A DNA stretch of 51,504 nt from Pseudomonas graminis (lineage in GTDB: Bacteria > Pseudomonadota > Gammaproteobacteria > Pseudomonadales > Pseudomonadaceae). The notes under the pieces are model-generated. The model was not told the DNA's origin. It searched no databases and saw nothing but the letters and a program-made list of their open reading frames with translations. The DNA is taken from contig NZ_FOHW01000022.1 of assembly GCF_900111735.1 (NCBI RefSeq), forward strand, positions 1 to 51,504, in the 5' to 3' direction. Below, piece after piece: positions 36,601-47,761 of the stretch. Position 1 is the stretch's first letter. Every line of letters starts with the position of its first letter. The position numbers were made by a program, and so were the translations under genes.

Positions 36601-37385
36601 ATGACCTCGCAGTCCACCTCGTCGAGCCAGTCCTGGATCGCGCTCATGCAGCCGGCTTCCTTGAGGCTGGCGACGGCAATCGGCAACGGGTTCAGGCCCT
36701 GGGCCGACAAGCGCTCGCAGAACACATCGATGAACCCGGTGTTCGCCGCTTGCAGGTGGGAGCGATAGAACAGCACGGCAGCGACCGGCTGATCCGCGCG
36801 CCAGTCGGCCTGCCACCGGGCCAGGTCGGCGTTGGCGTTCTGCGGGTGGTAAATCACGGTGCGCGGCAGGGTCTGCGGCTCGACCCACGGGTAGTCGCCG
36901 CCCAGCCAGCGCGTGGCGATGAAGTTGAACAGCGACTGCGCGTTGTGCTTGCCGCCCTGACGCAGGTAATGCCAGAGCCGCTCGCGGTCTTCGACGGATT
37001 CCGTGCTGTGCGCGCTCAGCTCGGGGTCCGGCCGATCGCAGCCGGGGACCAAAATCAGCTTCACCCCTTTCGCCGCCAGTTCCACCAGCCGCTCGACGCC
37101 GTAACGCCAGTAGCCGATACCGCCGTGCAGGGAAATCAGAATGACTTTGGCGTGGCGCAGCACCTCGTCGACGTACAGATCCACCGATGCATGGTTTTGC
37201 ACCTGCATCGGATTGGCCAGGCGCAGACTCGGGTAGTCGTCGGGCAGTTGCCGCGCAGTTTCGGCCAGCAGCGCCAGATTTGAGTCGGCGCTGCACAGGA
37301 TCACCAGCTCGGCGGGCGTCTGGCCCAGGTCAGCAATGCTGTCGTCGGGAACGAAGCCGCCGGGCTGTGTACGCAGCAGGTGCAT
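33621..37385 (-). CDS. cobN: cobaltochelatase subunit CobN
   Basis: 1254 aa, the normal length for CobN. It inserts cobalt into hydrogenobyrinate a,c-diamide in the aerobic B12 pathway, driven by an AAA+/VWA partner. Family stretches seen include VILISLHGGIGYWRYG near the N-terminus, HVGKHGNLEWLPGKG in the centre and WGGYAYGG near the C-terminus. It starts 2 bases after the cobW stop and is followed by coupled small genes. Expression should be under the cobalamin riboswitch upstream of cobW. Confidence 0.96.
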   Translation of the reverse strand: MHLLRTQPGGFVPDDSIADLGQTPAELVILCSADSNLALLAETARQLPDDYPSLRLANPMQVQNHASVDLYVDEVLRHAKVILISLHGGIGYWRYGVERLVELAAKGVKLILVPGCDRPDPELSAHSTESVEDRERLWHYLRQGGKHNAQSLFNFIATRWLGGDYPWVEPQTLPRTVIYHPQNANADLARWQADWRADQPVAAVLFYRSHLQAANTGFIDVFCERLSAQGLNPLPIAVASLKEAGCMSAIQDWLDEVDCEVILNTTGFAQSSPDAPDVRPFRRDIPVIQAICAQDNEPAWQASAQGLGSRDLAMHIALPELDGRIISRPISFKDLAWHSERSQSDVVCYRAQPGRMDFVAELARRWVLLARTAKTDKRVALILANYPTRDGRIGNGVGLDTPAAALNILKAMQAEGYPVEDLPETGTALIHALLGGVTNDPDSLDQRPCHQSMAMDEYMAAFQVLPQANRDAVIARWGAPDTDPMCRDGRMMIAGLRFGMTFVGIQPARGYNVDHSAVYHDPDLVPPHGYLAFYFWLRKRYGAHAVIHVGKHGNLEWLPGKGVGLSEHCWPDAILGPMPNIYPFIVNDPGEGAQAKRRTQAVIIDHLMPPLTRAETYGPLRDLELLADEYYEAQLLDPRRARELQKDILRLVRETHIDRELAMDGAANSEADAAVWLPRLDTYLCDLKESQIRDGLHVFGESPTGRLRIDTLLAMVRVPRGDGRGGQASLLRALSQALALDFDPLDCDLGAPWAGAKPQVLHEVSAEPWRTTGDTRERLELLAAQMIEQIAAGLTNEKPFENNSLDEIAQSLREVVIPRLDACGPAEMTNLLGALSGRFVPAGPSGAPSRGRLDVLPTGRNFFSVDVRNLPTMTAWRIGFQSANLLLERHLQDHGDYLRQLGLSVWGTATMRTGGDDIAQAMALMGVRPVWATGSQRVDDFEILPLSLLDRPRVDVTLRVSGFFRDAFANLIRLFDAAVQAVAALDEPDDMNPLAARVRQEREQLLRDGLDAEQAAKQAGWRIFGAKPGAYGAGVQNAIDGRLWQSREDLAEVYLNWGGYAYGGSDEGTPARDGFAKRLGQVQAVLQNQDNREHDLLDSNDYYQFQGGMLAAVESLSGGKVASYHGDHSQPDLPKIRTLKEELNRVVRSRAANPKWIEGVKRHGYKGAFEMAATVDFLFAFDATTELIDDHQYALLADAYLMDPSTRDFIQQHNPDALRDMTERMLEAQQRGLWQEPGEYREALENLLLDIEES

Positions 37386-37387
37386 GG

Positions 37388-38461
37388 TTAGCCTTTGATC
37401 CCAGAGACCGCGGCGCGCAATTGCGCTTCGAGCACGCCAGCGTCCAGTTCCTGGCCGATCAGCACCAAATGGGTTTCACGGGCTTCGTCTGTCTTCCAGG
37501 CGCGGTCGAAATGCTTGTCGAAACGCGTGCCGACGCCCTGCACCAGCAGGCGCATGGGTTTGCCGGGAATGGCGGCGAAGCCTTTGACGCGAAGGATGCC
37601 GTGCTGCACGACGGCCTGGGTCAGGGCATCGAGCAACAGCGATTCGTCAGCCTGGGGCAGCGTGATGGAAATCGAGTCGAAGGCGTCGTGGTCGTGATCA
37701 TCATGATCATCGCCTTCATGGTGATCGTGGTGGGTCTTGCGGCCATCGATGTGCAGCTCGGATTCGGCGCCCAGGCCCAGCAATACGCTGATCGGCAGCT
37801 GGCCCCTGTTCGCTTCGACGATTTTTACTGCCGGCGGCAGTTCTTCCGAGACTTCCGCGCGCACGGCGGCCAGAGCGTCGGCGTCGAGCATGTCGGCCTT
37901 GTTCAGCACGACCAGATCGGCACTCGCCAGTTGGTCGGCGAACAGCTCGTGCAGCGGCGATTCGTGGTCCAGGTTCGGGTCGAGCTTGCGCTGGGCGTCG
38001 ACCTGATCCGGGAACGCGGCGAAGGTGCCGGCGAGTACGGCCGGGCTGTCGACCACGGTGATCACGGCGTCAACGGTGCAGGCGTTGCGGATTTCCGGCC
38101 ACTGGAAGGCTTGCACCAGCGGCTTCGGCAGGGCCAGACCCGAGGTTTCGATGAGGATGTGATCGAGGTCGCCGCGACGGGCCACCAGTTCCTGCATCAC
38201 CGGGAAGAACTCTTCCTGAACGGTGCAGCACAGGCAGCCGTTGGCCAGCTCGTACACGCGACCGACGGCCTCTTCTTCGGTGCAGCCGATGGTGCATTGC
38301 TTGAGGATGTCGCCATCGATGCCCAGCTCGCCGAATTCGTTGACGATGACGGCGATGCGTCGGCCTTCGGCGTTGTCGAGCATGTGCCGCAGCAAGGTGG
38401 TTTTACCCGAGCCGAGAAAGCCGGTGACGATGGTGACGGGAAGTTTGGCCAGTGTTTTCAT
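37388..38461 (-). CDS. cobW: CobW-type GTPase / cobalt metallochaperone
   Basis: 357 aa G3E GTPase. Motifs are GFLGSGKTT (P-loop, 14-22), the metal-binding GCLCCTV (about 74-80), LIETSGLA and NKAD. A histidine/aspartate-rich loop (HHDHHEGDDHDDHDHD, about 236-252) separates the GTPase from the CobW C-terminal domain. CobW proteins supply Co(II) to CobN; the position directly before cobN supports this rather than a zinc role. It is the first gene after a minus-strand cobalamin riboswitch. Confidence 0.95.
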   Translation of the reverse strand: MKTLAKLPVTIVTGFLGSGKTTLLRHMLDNAEGRRIAVIVNEFGELGIDGDILKQCTIGCTEEEAVGRVYELANGCLCCTVQEEFFPVMQELVARRGDLDHILIETSGLALPKPLVQAFQWPEIRNACTVDAVITVVDSPAVLAGTFAAFPDQVDAQRKLDPNLDHESPLHELFADQLASADLVVLNKADMLDADALAAVRAEVSEELPPAVKIVEANRGQLPISVLLGLGAESELHIDGRKTHHDHHEGDDHDDHDHDAFDSISITLPQADESLLLDALTQAVVQHGILRVKGFAAIPGKPMRLLVQGVGTRFDKHFDRAWKTDEARETHLVLIGQELDAGVLEAQLRAAVSGIKG

Positions 38462-38594
38462 CGGTTGCCCTCAGGCATGCGGCAGGGCAACGAGGACGAA
38501 AACAGCGCAGGGCCGGCGGAAGCAGGCGCGCGGTTCGATTCGCCACCGGATCACCCCGCCCGGTTGTAGTGGAATTCCTCGGCCGCTTGCAGGC

Positions 38595-38800
38595 GGCCCG
38601 ATTCGAGGCAGGTCTCCTGGCTCACGGCGGCCGGTCGCTGACAGGCATCGTCAGGCGACTGACACTCATCGCGCCTTCCCGCTCGCGCAGTGGCTGTGCA
38701 ATGAAGCTGTCCGTTTACAGTTGCGGGGGCAGCTGCGGCTTGAAACCGCATTCCCTTCTTAGCGCCGGTGGCTTTCATAAAAGCGGCCGGCGAACCTCAA
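38595..38800 (-). ncRNA. cobalamin riboswitch upstream of cobW
   Basis: Read on the minus strand, the conserved core GCTGCCCCCGCAACTGTAA (38733-38715) is followed by the GCCACTG and GGGAAGGCGC segments and the closing AGCCAGGAGACCTGCC (38622-38607). These are the order and spacing of the AdoCbl riboswitch (cobalamin element). It should repress the cobW-cobN-chlI-VWA transcript when B12 is plentiful. The exact ends are estimates. Confidence 0.93.
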
Positions 38801-38807
38801 GTGCGCA

Positions 38808-38836
38808 AGGCTACGCAGTGACCGCAGGCCGGTCAA
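38808..38836 (-). promoter_or_regulatory. promoter of the cobW riboswitch transcript
   Basis: On the minus strand, TTGACC (38836-38831) and TAGCCT (38813-38808) are separated by 17 bases and end just before the riboswitch. Confidence 0.55.
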
Positions 38837-38919
38837 TCGTGCTGTTGCAGTGATTGCCGCGCCGATTGACGCACCGAAAGCCCCTTCGATTGACGATCCT
38901 TACAGCGCATGGTCTCCTA

Positions 38920-39140
38920 CACACCTTGTTACGGGTGCCCTTCACAGGGTGAAACGGGAAACCGGTGCGTGCAGACCTTCGGGTGTGTATCAGTCCGGTG
39001 CTGCCCCCGCAACGGTAAGCGAGTGAAGAATCAGATCCACTGTGTCGGCAACGACATGGGAAGGGGATTCTTGAAGGCACGACGCCTGTAACGGCTGTTG
39101 CATGTGCCCCTCGCGAGCCCGGAGACCGGCCCGACAACGC
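38920..39140 (+). ncRNA. cobalamin riboswitch upstream of cbtB
   Basis: On the plus strand the order GGGTGCCC...AGGGTGAAACGGGAA, the core GCTGCCCCCGCAACGGTAA (about 39000-39018), TCCACTG, GGGAAGG and the closing GAGCCCGGAGACCGGCCC (39115-39132) matches the cobalamin riboswitch. It precedes cbtB by about 105 bases and should control cobalt uptake and cobE. Confidence 0.93.
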
Positions 39141-39245
39141 ACCATAACAACCCGCGGTGGGCGGGCGCTGTTGATCGCTGCCGGCCTTCGCCTGCGGTGT
39201 CTTCGCGCCTTTCCGTCCGCTGAATCCACTTCAGAGGGAAGCGCC

Positions 39246-39449
39246 ATGTCCATCAGCACACCCCACCAGACGTCCGGCACCACCATCACGACGGTTGTTA
39301 CCGCCACCCTGAGCCAGCGCCTTGTCGCCGCGGTCAGCGCGATGTTTCTCGGCGCATTTCTGGTGTACTTCGCCGGTTTCTCCCATATCGATGCGGTGCA
39401 CAACGCGGCACACGACACCCGTCACAGCTCCGCCTTCCCTTGCCACTGA
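39246..39449 (+). CDS. cbtB: CbtB, small subunit of a predicted cobalt transporter
   Basis: 67 aa with one membrane helix (about 26-45) and a histidine-rich tail (HIDAVHNAAHDTRHSS) that fits metal binding. CbtB is nearly always found with CbtA behind a B12 riboswitch, as here. The ATG follows AGAGGGAAG. The cbtA gene starts 11 bases after the stop. Confidence 0.92.
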   Translation: MSISTPHQTSGTTITTVVTATLSQRLVAAVSAMFLGAFLVYFAGFSHIDAVHNAAHDTRHSSAFPCH

Positions 39450-39460
39450 GACCTGCCGCC

Positions 39461-40180
39461 ATGTTCAAGCGAATCGCGCAAACGGCCGGGTTCACCGGAC
39501 TGCTCGCCGCCCTGTTGTTGACCCTGCTGCAAAGCTTCTGGGTCGCACCTTTGATTCTGAAGGGAGAGACCTACGAGAAAGCACCCGCCGCCGAAATGCA
39601 TGAGCATGCCGAGGGCGCCATGGCCGGTCACGTCCATGACGAAGAGGCGTGGGAGCCCGAAAACGGCTGGCAGCGCGTGCTGTCGACGGCGGGCGGCAAT
39701 CTGGTGGTAGCAGTCGGTTTCGCTTTGATGCTCGCGGCGCTCTACACCCTGCGTACGCCGAAGAGTGCCCGCGAAGGCGTGCTGTGGGGATTGGCAGGCT
39801 ACGCAGTGTTCGTGCTGGCGCCGACCCTCGGCCTGCCGCCCGAACTGCCCGGTACCGTCGCGGCGGACCTCACGCAGCGGCAGATCTGGTGGGTTGGCAC
39901 CGCCGCTTCCACGGCTGTGGCCCTGGCGCTGATAGTGTTTGCCCAACACTGGCTGCTGAAGGTCGTGGGCGCAGTGATCCTGGTGGTGCCGCACATGGTC
40001 GGCGCGCCACAACCGGCGGTGCATTCGGCGCTGGCGCCGGAAGCCCTCGAAGCGCAATTCAAGATCGCGTCGCTGCTGACCAACGCTGTGTTCTGGGTTG
40101 CCCTGGGCTGGATCAGCGCCTGGCTGTTTCGTCGCAGTGATGCACCCGCGACGCGACCCGGTCTGAACCCCGCCCTGTGA
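39461..40180 (+). CDS. cbtA: CbtA, predicted cobalt transporter
   Basis: 239 aa integral membrane protein with about five hydrophobic segments. The first loop is His/Glu-rich (EMHEHAEGAMAGHVHDEEAWEP, about 46-67), a likely metal site. Cobalt transport is the family prediction from its link with B12 riboswitches. The ATG at 39461 was preferred over an earlier in-frame ATG inside cbtB. Its stop overlaps the GTG start of cobE. Confidence 0.92.
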   Translation: MFKRIAQTAGFTGLLAALLLTLLQSFWVAPLILKGETYEKAPAAEMHEHAEGAMAGHVHDEEAWEPENGWQRVLSTAGGNLVVAVGFALMLAALYTLRTPKSAREGVLWGLAGYAVFVLAPTLGLPPELPGTVAADLTQRQIWWVGTAASTAVALALIVFAQHWLLKVVGAVILVVPHMVGAPQPAVHSALAPEALEAQFKIASLLTNAVFWVALGWISAWLFRRSDAPATRPGLNPAL

Positions 40181-40602
40181 ATGATGTGCGCGATCAACCG
40201 CTGTGGGTGGTCGGCCTGGGCTGCCAGCGCGGCTGTTCGGCGCTGGAGCTTCGGCAATTGATCGAAGACAGTTTGCCGGAGTGTCGGCTTGAACCGCAGG
40301 ACATTGCCGCCCTTGCCTCGATCGACGGCAAGTCGGATGAAGCGGGGTTAAGGGAACTGGGTCATGGGCTGGGCCTGTCGATCGGGTTTTTCAGTGCGGC
40401 TGAACTGGCAGGTTACGAGACCCAGCTCAGCCATCGATCGGAGATCGCTTTCGAGCGCACCGGTTGCTACGGCGTGGCTGAAAGTGCGGCATTGGCAATG
40501 GCGACCCGTTTGACCGGCTCGCCGGCGACACTGATCATCCCCCGCCGAAAAAGCCCCCACGCGACATTTGCGCTGGCGAGTGCACAGCGTGCCAACACGT
40601 GA
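40177..40602 (+). CDS. cobE: CobE / CbiG C-terminal-like cobalamin biosynthesis protein
   Basis: 141 aa. The start WVVGLGCQRGCSALEL and the part AALASIDGKSDEAGLRELG are the CbiG-C/CobE signature; GVAESAALA also fits. CobE binds precorrin intermediates in the aerobic pathway. The start is a GTG at 40177 that overlaps the cbtA stop (GTGA), giving tight coupling to the cobalt transporter and riboswitch control. Confidence 0.9.
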   Translation: MNDVRDQPLWVVGLGCQRGCSALELRQLIEDSLPECRLEPQDIAALASIDGKSDEAGLRELGHGLGLSIGFFSAAELAGYETQLSHRSEIAFERTGCYGVAESAALAMATRLTGSPATLIIPRRKSPHATFALASAQRANT

Positions 40603-40625
40603 TGAGCCGTGGACGCGGGCTTTTA

Positions 40626-40718
40626 GTGGGACCGGCTTTAGCCGGGAAGGCGTCAGGCGTCACACTGCAAATGTGAGGGTGTACCTGCAGGCCCCTTCCC
40701 GGCTAAAGCCGTTCCCAC
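40626..40718. repeat. REPIN, class 1
   Basis: A 93-bp unit with both arms, lying between cobE and cobM. It may limit read-through or stabilise the upstream mRNA end. Confidence 0.85.
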
Positions 40719-40762
40719 GAAAGCAAAACACGAGCTCAAATGAATTCCAATCAGGACACCCC

Positions 40763-41509
40763 ATGACTGTTTTTTTCATTGGCGCCGGGCCCGGCGATCC
40801 GGACCTGATCACTGTCAAAGGCCAGCGACTGATCCGCATGTGCCCGGTGATCATCTACGCCGGCTCTCTGGTACCTGAAGCGGTGCTGGCGGGCCATCAG
40901 GCGGTTCAGGTGACCAACAGCGCTTCTTTGCACCTGGAGCAGATCATCGAGCTGATGAAATCCGCTCATGCACAGGGCCACGATGTGGCGCGGGTGCATT
41001 CCGGCGATCCGAGCCTGTATGGCGCCATTGGCGAGCAGATCCGCTGCCTGCGCGCGTTGCAGATACCTTTCGAAATCATCCCCGGCGTCACCGCCACCGC
41101 TGCGTGCGCCGCGTTGCTGGGCACGGAGCTGACGCTGCCGGGCATTTCCCAGAGTGTCATTCTGACCCGCTACGCCGACAAAACCGACATGCCCGAAGGC
41201 GAAGCCCTCGGCGATCTGGCCCGGCATCAAGCGACCATGGCGATCCATCTGGGGGTCAACAACCTCGGCAAGATCGTCGCCGAGCTAACCCCGCATTACG
41301 GCGCTGATTGCCCGATTGCCGTGGTGCATCGCGCCAGCTGGCCGGATCAGGACTGGGTCGCCGGCACACTGGAGGACATTGAGGAGAAGGTACGGACCAA
41401 GAGATTCCGCCGCACCGCGCTGATTCTGGTGGGTCGGGTGCTGGGCAACGACGTATTCAGCGAATCGTCGCTGTATCGCGCGGGTCATGCCCATCTCTAC
41501 AGGCCCTAG
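40763..41509 (+). CDS. cobM: precorrin-4 C(11)-methyltransferase
   Basis: 248 aa SAM-dependent tetrapyrrole methyltransferase. Motifs include FFIGAGPGDPDLITVKGQRL at the N-terminus, YAGSLVP, and ARVHSGDPSLYGAIGEQ, characteristic of CobM/CbiF. The ATG at 40763 follows CAGGAC. It follows cobE in the same direction but is separated from it by a REPIN, so co-transcription is likely and not proven. Confidence 0.95.
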   Translation: MTVFFIGAGPGDPDLITVKGQRLIRMCPVIIYAGSLVPEAVLAGHQAVQVTNSASLHLEQIIELMKSAHAQGHDVARVHSGDPSLYGAIGEQIRCLRALQIPFEIIPGVTATAACAALLGTELTLPGISQSVILTRYADKTDMPEGEALGDLARHQATMAIHLGVNNLGKIVAELTPHYGADCPIAVVHRASWPDQDWVAGTLEDIEEKVRTKRFRRTALILVGRVLGNDVFSESSLYRAGHAHLYRP

Positions 41510-41563
41510 CCGAACGATGCACTCGAAACCAACCCGATCTGCCTTTGATTCTGGCCGAAGGCC

Positions 41564-41660
41564 GTAGGAGCGCGCTTGGTCTGGGCCGCATCCGGACGAA
41601 TGCGGTGGGTCAATCACTAGAGAATGGTCTGGAAAATTGCTTCGCGGGCAAGCGCGCTCC
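41564..41660. repeat. inverted REP pair, class 2
   Basis: GTAGGAGCGCGCTTG (41564-41578) and an inverted arm CGCGGGCAAGCGCGCTCC (41643-41660) enclose a 64-base spacer. It fills the gap between cobM and nfuA. Confidence 0.72.
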
Positions 41661-41698
41661 TTTAGTGACCATTACCACCGTCACTCACCACGGCCCAC

Positions 41699-41725
41699 AA
41701 AAAAGCCCCGAACTCGTCGGGGCTT
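41699..41725 (-). terminator. rho-independent terminator of nfuA
   Basis: Stem AAGCCCCGA/TCGGGGCTT with a 5-base loop. Read on the minus strand it ends in TTTTTTG, just after the nfuA stop codon. Confidence 0.9.
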
Positions 41726-41745
41726 GCGTGCAACGCGGTCACTTC

Positions 41746-42339
41746 TCAGTAATACGCGTTTTCTTTCTGGGTGTGGTCGGTCACGTCACGCACACCGGTC
41801 AGCTCGGGAATGCGCTCCAGCAGGGTGCGCTCGATGCCTTCCTTCAGCGTCACATCGGCCTGACCGCAACCCTGGCAACCACCGCCGAACTGCAGAATGG
41901 CGATATTCGCCGCGTCTTCTTCAACGACATCGATCAAGGTGACCTGGCCGCCGTGACTGGCAAGGCCCGGGTTGATCTCGGTCTGCAGGTAGTAATTGAT
42001 GCGTTCGTTGATCGGGCTGTCGGCTTTGACCATCGGCACTTTGGCGTTCGGCGCCTTGATGGTCAGTTGGCCGCCCATGCGATCAGTGGCGTAATCGACG
42101 ACGGCGTCATCCAGAAACGCTTCGCTGAATGCGTCGATCCAGGCGGTGAAACTTTTCAGGCCGATGGCCGTGTCTTCAGCTTTTTCTTCGCCCGGCTTGC
42201 AGTAGGCAATGCAGGTTTCAGCGTATTGGGTGCCAGGCTGGGTAATAAACACGCGGATGCCGATGCCGGGCGTGTTCTGCTTCTCGAGCAGATCGGCCAG
42301 GTAATCGTGGGCGGCATCAGTAATCGTAATAGCGGTCAT
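41746..42339 (-). CDS. nfuA: Fe-S biogenesis protein NfuA
   Basis: 197 aa. The N-terminal half is a degenerate A-type carrier domain; the C-terminal half is a NifU-like domain with the cluster-binding C-x2-C in GGGCQGCG. NfuA accepts a 4Fe-4S cluster and delivers it to enzymes, especially under oxidative stress or iron limitation. The ATG at 42339 has GAGGAA upstream; 14 residues of open frame before it lack support. Confidence 0.95.
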   Translation of the reverse strand: MTAITITDAAHDYLADLLEKQNTPGIGIRVFITQPGTQYAETCIAYCKPGEEKAEDTAIGLKSFTAWIDAFSEAFLDDAVVDYATDRMGGQLTIKAPNAKVPMVKADSPINERINYYLQTEINPGLASHGGQVTLIDVVEEDAANIAILQFGGGCQGCGQADVTLKEGIERTLLERIPELTGVRDVTDHTQKENAYY

Positions 42340-42409
42340 GAAAATTCCTCGCAGACGTGGGGCGCAGTTTACGCCAATCAACTGCGCCTGACAAAGCCCT
42401 AGTGTTTTA

Positions 42410-42428
42410 GTCGGGTAAGTGACCCGAC
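42410..42428. other. perfect inverted repeat between two minus-strand genes
   Basis: GTCGGGT and ACCCGAC form a hairpin with a 5-base loop between the acyltransferase stop and nfuA. There is no T-run on either strand, so a terminator role is uncertain. Confidence 0.35.
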
Positions 42429-42444
42429 CGCCACCTGGCGCCTG

Positions 42445-43464
42445 TCAGGACAGCGCCGCCTCCTTGCCCGCCCTTCTCTGGTCCAGCCAGCCTTTCATGC
42501 GCCGGTATAGCCCCTTCTCGATCCACTCATAACTGAGCCAGGCGCCCAGCGCGATGACCGGCACACAGACGGCGAACACCAGATACGGGTTGACGCCGTA
42601 ACGCTCGCTGACCAGCCAGCCTGCATACAGCACCAGCACGTGGAGCAAGTACACCGAATACGAGCAGTCGCCCATGGTCTTGAGCAGCCTGTAGTTGCGC
42701 AGATAGGGTTCGAGGGAGATGCAGGCGACCACGATCACCGCACTTGGCAGGCCCCAATTGATGATGCGCGGCGCCGGTTGCAAGTGGTCGATGGCGAACA
42801 GCGCAGCGCCGATGGCAATTAAAGGCAGCCACAGCCGTTCGCTGATCCAGCCCCGGCGATACATCACGCCCACGAAAATGCCGAGCAGGAATTCATACAC
42901 GATGTCGTTGGCATAAAACCGGCTGACCAGCCCGGAACGACCGAGCACGTCAGTGACGGCAAACAGTGCCGCCGCCAGGATCAGCGGGCGCAGACGTTGC
43001 TGAAACAGAAAGACCATCGAGAACAGCACGTAGAACAGCATCTCGTAGTTCAGCGTCCAGCCCACATTGAGGGTGGGGTACAGGCCGTAGCCCCCCGGAT
43101 TTTCCGAAGGGATGAACAATAGCGACAGGACGAAGCTTTGCCAGTCGACAACTTGATGAGGGAGCAGCGGCTGAGCAACGACCACCAGCAGGCCCATCAC
43201 TAGGGTGTACAGCCAATACGCCGGGACGATGCGGATAACCCGGTTGAGCATGAAGCGGCCGGCGGGGATGTCTTTGTCCACCGTCGACAGGTAGATGACC
43301 AGACCGCTGATGACGAAAAAGACGTCGACGCCGACAGCGCCTTTCTCAGTGAAAAAACGGCCAACCGGCCCACTCGGATGGAAGTCGAAAAAAATCTGCA
43401 TGAAGTGGTGACATACCACAGCCCACGCGGCGAGTGCCCGCAGGGCCTGAACCGAAATCAACAT
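42445..43464 (-). CDS. acyltransferase family 3 membrane protein (OafA/YrhL type)
   Basis: 339 aa with about ten membrane segments. The N-terminus SVQALRALAAWAVVCHHF and VGVDVFFVISGLVIY are the signature of acyltransferase-3 proteins, which O-acylate polysaccharides or lipids from the inner membrane. The C-terminal SGNH domain of longer OafA proteins is absent. The ATG at 43464 (after AAGAGG) fits the conserved start. No polysaccharide genes are adjacent, so the target is unknown. Confidence 0.9.
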   Translation of the reverse strand: MLISVQALRALAAWAVVCHHFMQIFFDFHPSGPVGRFFTEKGAVGVDVFFVISGLVIYLSTVDKDIPAGRFMLNRVIRIVPAYWLYTLVMGLLVVVAQPLLPHQVVDWQSFVLSLLFIPSENPGGYGLYPTLNVGWTLNYEMLFYVLFSMVFLFQQRLRPLILAAALFAVTDVLGRSGLVSRFYANDIVYEFLLGIFVGVMYRRGWISERLWLPLIAIGAALFAIDHLQPAPRIINWGLPSAVIVVACISLEPYLRNYRLLKTMGDCSYSVYLLHVLVLYAGWLVSERYGVNPYLVFAVCVPVIALGAWLSYEWIEKGLYRRMKGWLDQRRAGKEAALS

Positions 43465-43680
43465 CTGCAACCTCTTGCTTCGTCTGGATTGACCTCCGGC
43501 CTGGCGCACTGAAAAGGGCCAGTTTCGGAGAACGACTCCCAGGGTCGGACTTCGTGAGTTGCGAAAAGGTTCGGCGCCACTGACGGGCTGCATAATGGCT
43601 GCGCGCCATGTCTGACAAGGGTTTCAGCGTTTCAGACAGCGTATGCGGGGCTGACACCTGAATCGGCGTTTCGCAAAACC

Positions 43681-43768
43681 TGTAGAGCCGGCTTGCTGGC
43701 GAACCCGTCCGGCCGCTCGCTGCGGTGTTGGATGAAATGCCGCTTTCGCCGGCTAGCCGGCTGCTACA
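43681..43768. repeat. inverted REP pair, class 3 (GCCGGCTTGCTGGCGAA type)
   Basis: TGTAGAGCCGGCTTGCTGGC on the left and an inverted arm ending GCCGGCTGCTACA on the right. This is a third REP sequence type in the window, in the 485-bp gap before metH. Confidence 0.7.
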
Positions 43769-43837
43769 GGTCGATAACGGTGTTCGCTCAAGCCATGCAG
43801 CCAGAATGCGCCCCGATCAGAAAGAATCACTCGCGCA

Positions 43838-43856
43838 ACATGAACGGAATTCATGT
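43838..43856. promoter_or_regulatory. MetR-type binding site upstream of metH
   Basis: ACATGAA-N5-TTCATGT is a perfect palindrome containing TGAA-N5-TTCA, the MetR consensus. It lies about 35 bases before an extended -10 element (TGCTATTAT, 43889-43897) with a poor -35, as expected for an activated promoter. Confidence 0.75.
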
Positions 43857-43949
43857 AAATCCCGGAATGATTTAAATCCGCGCAGGTTTGCTATTATTTC
43901 GCACTTTTCAGCGCCACCTTATTTCGTACTTCTTCATCCGGGTAACCTC

Positions 43950-47660
<3,711 letters not shown>

Positions 47661-47705
47661 GACCCAGGCAAAGGGCTCGGGACCGGGCGGATCCGAGCCA
47701 GGACC

Positions 47706-47752
47706 GGGGAGAGATTGATTGACGGTGAAACGCTGTCAGTCAATCAGTCCCC
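47706..47752. terminator. long hairpin between convergent metH and mnmH
   Basis: GATTGATTGAC and GTCAGTCAATC pair with one G-T mismatch, extended by GGGGA/TCCCC, around an 11-base loop. A second hairpin GGCTCGG/CCGAGCC lies at 47674-47699. Neither has a good T-run, so the termination role is tentative. Confidence 0.45.
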
Positions 47753-47761
47753 GATTGATCG

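Noticed and set aside
35295..37283. 662-aa open frame antisense to cobN
   Set aside because: CobN is unambiguous on the minus strand; no family features in the antisense frame.
43465..43949. Cobalamin riboswitch upstream of metH
   Set aside because: The GCTGCCCCCGCAAC core and GGAGACC-type closing box are absent; a REP pair and a MetR site occupy the region.
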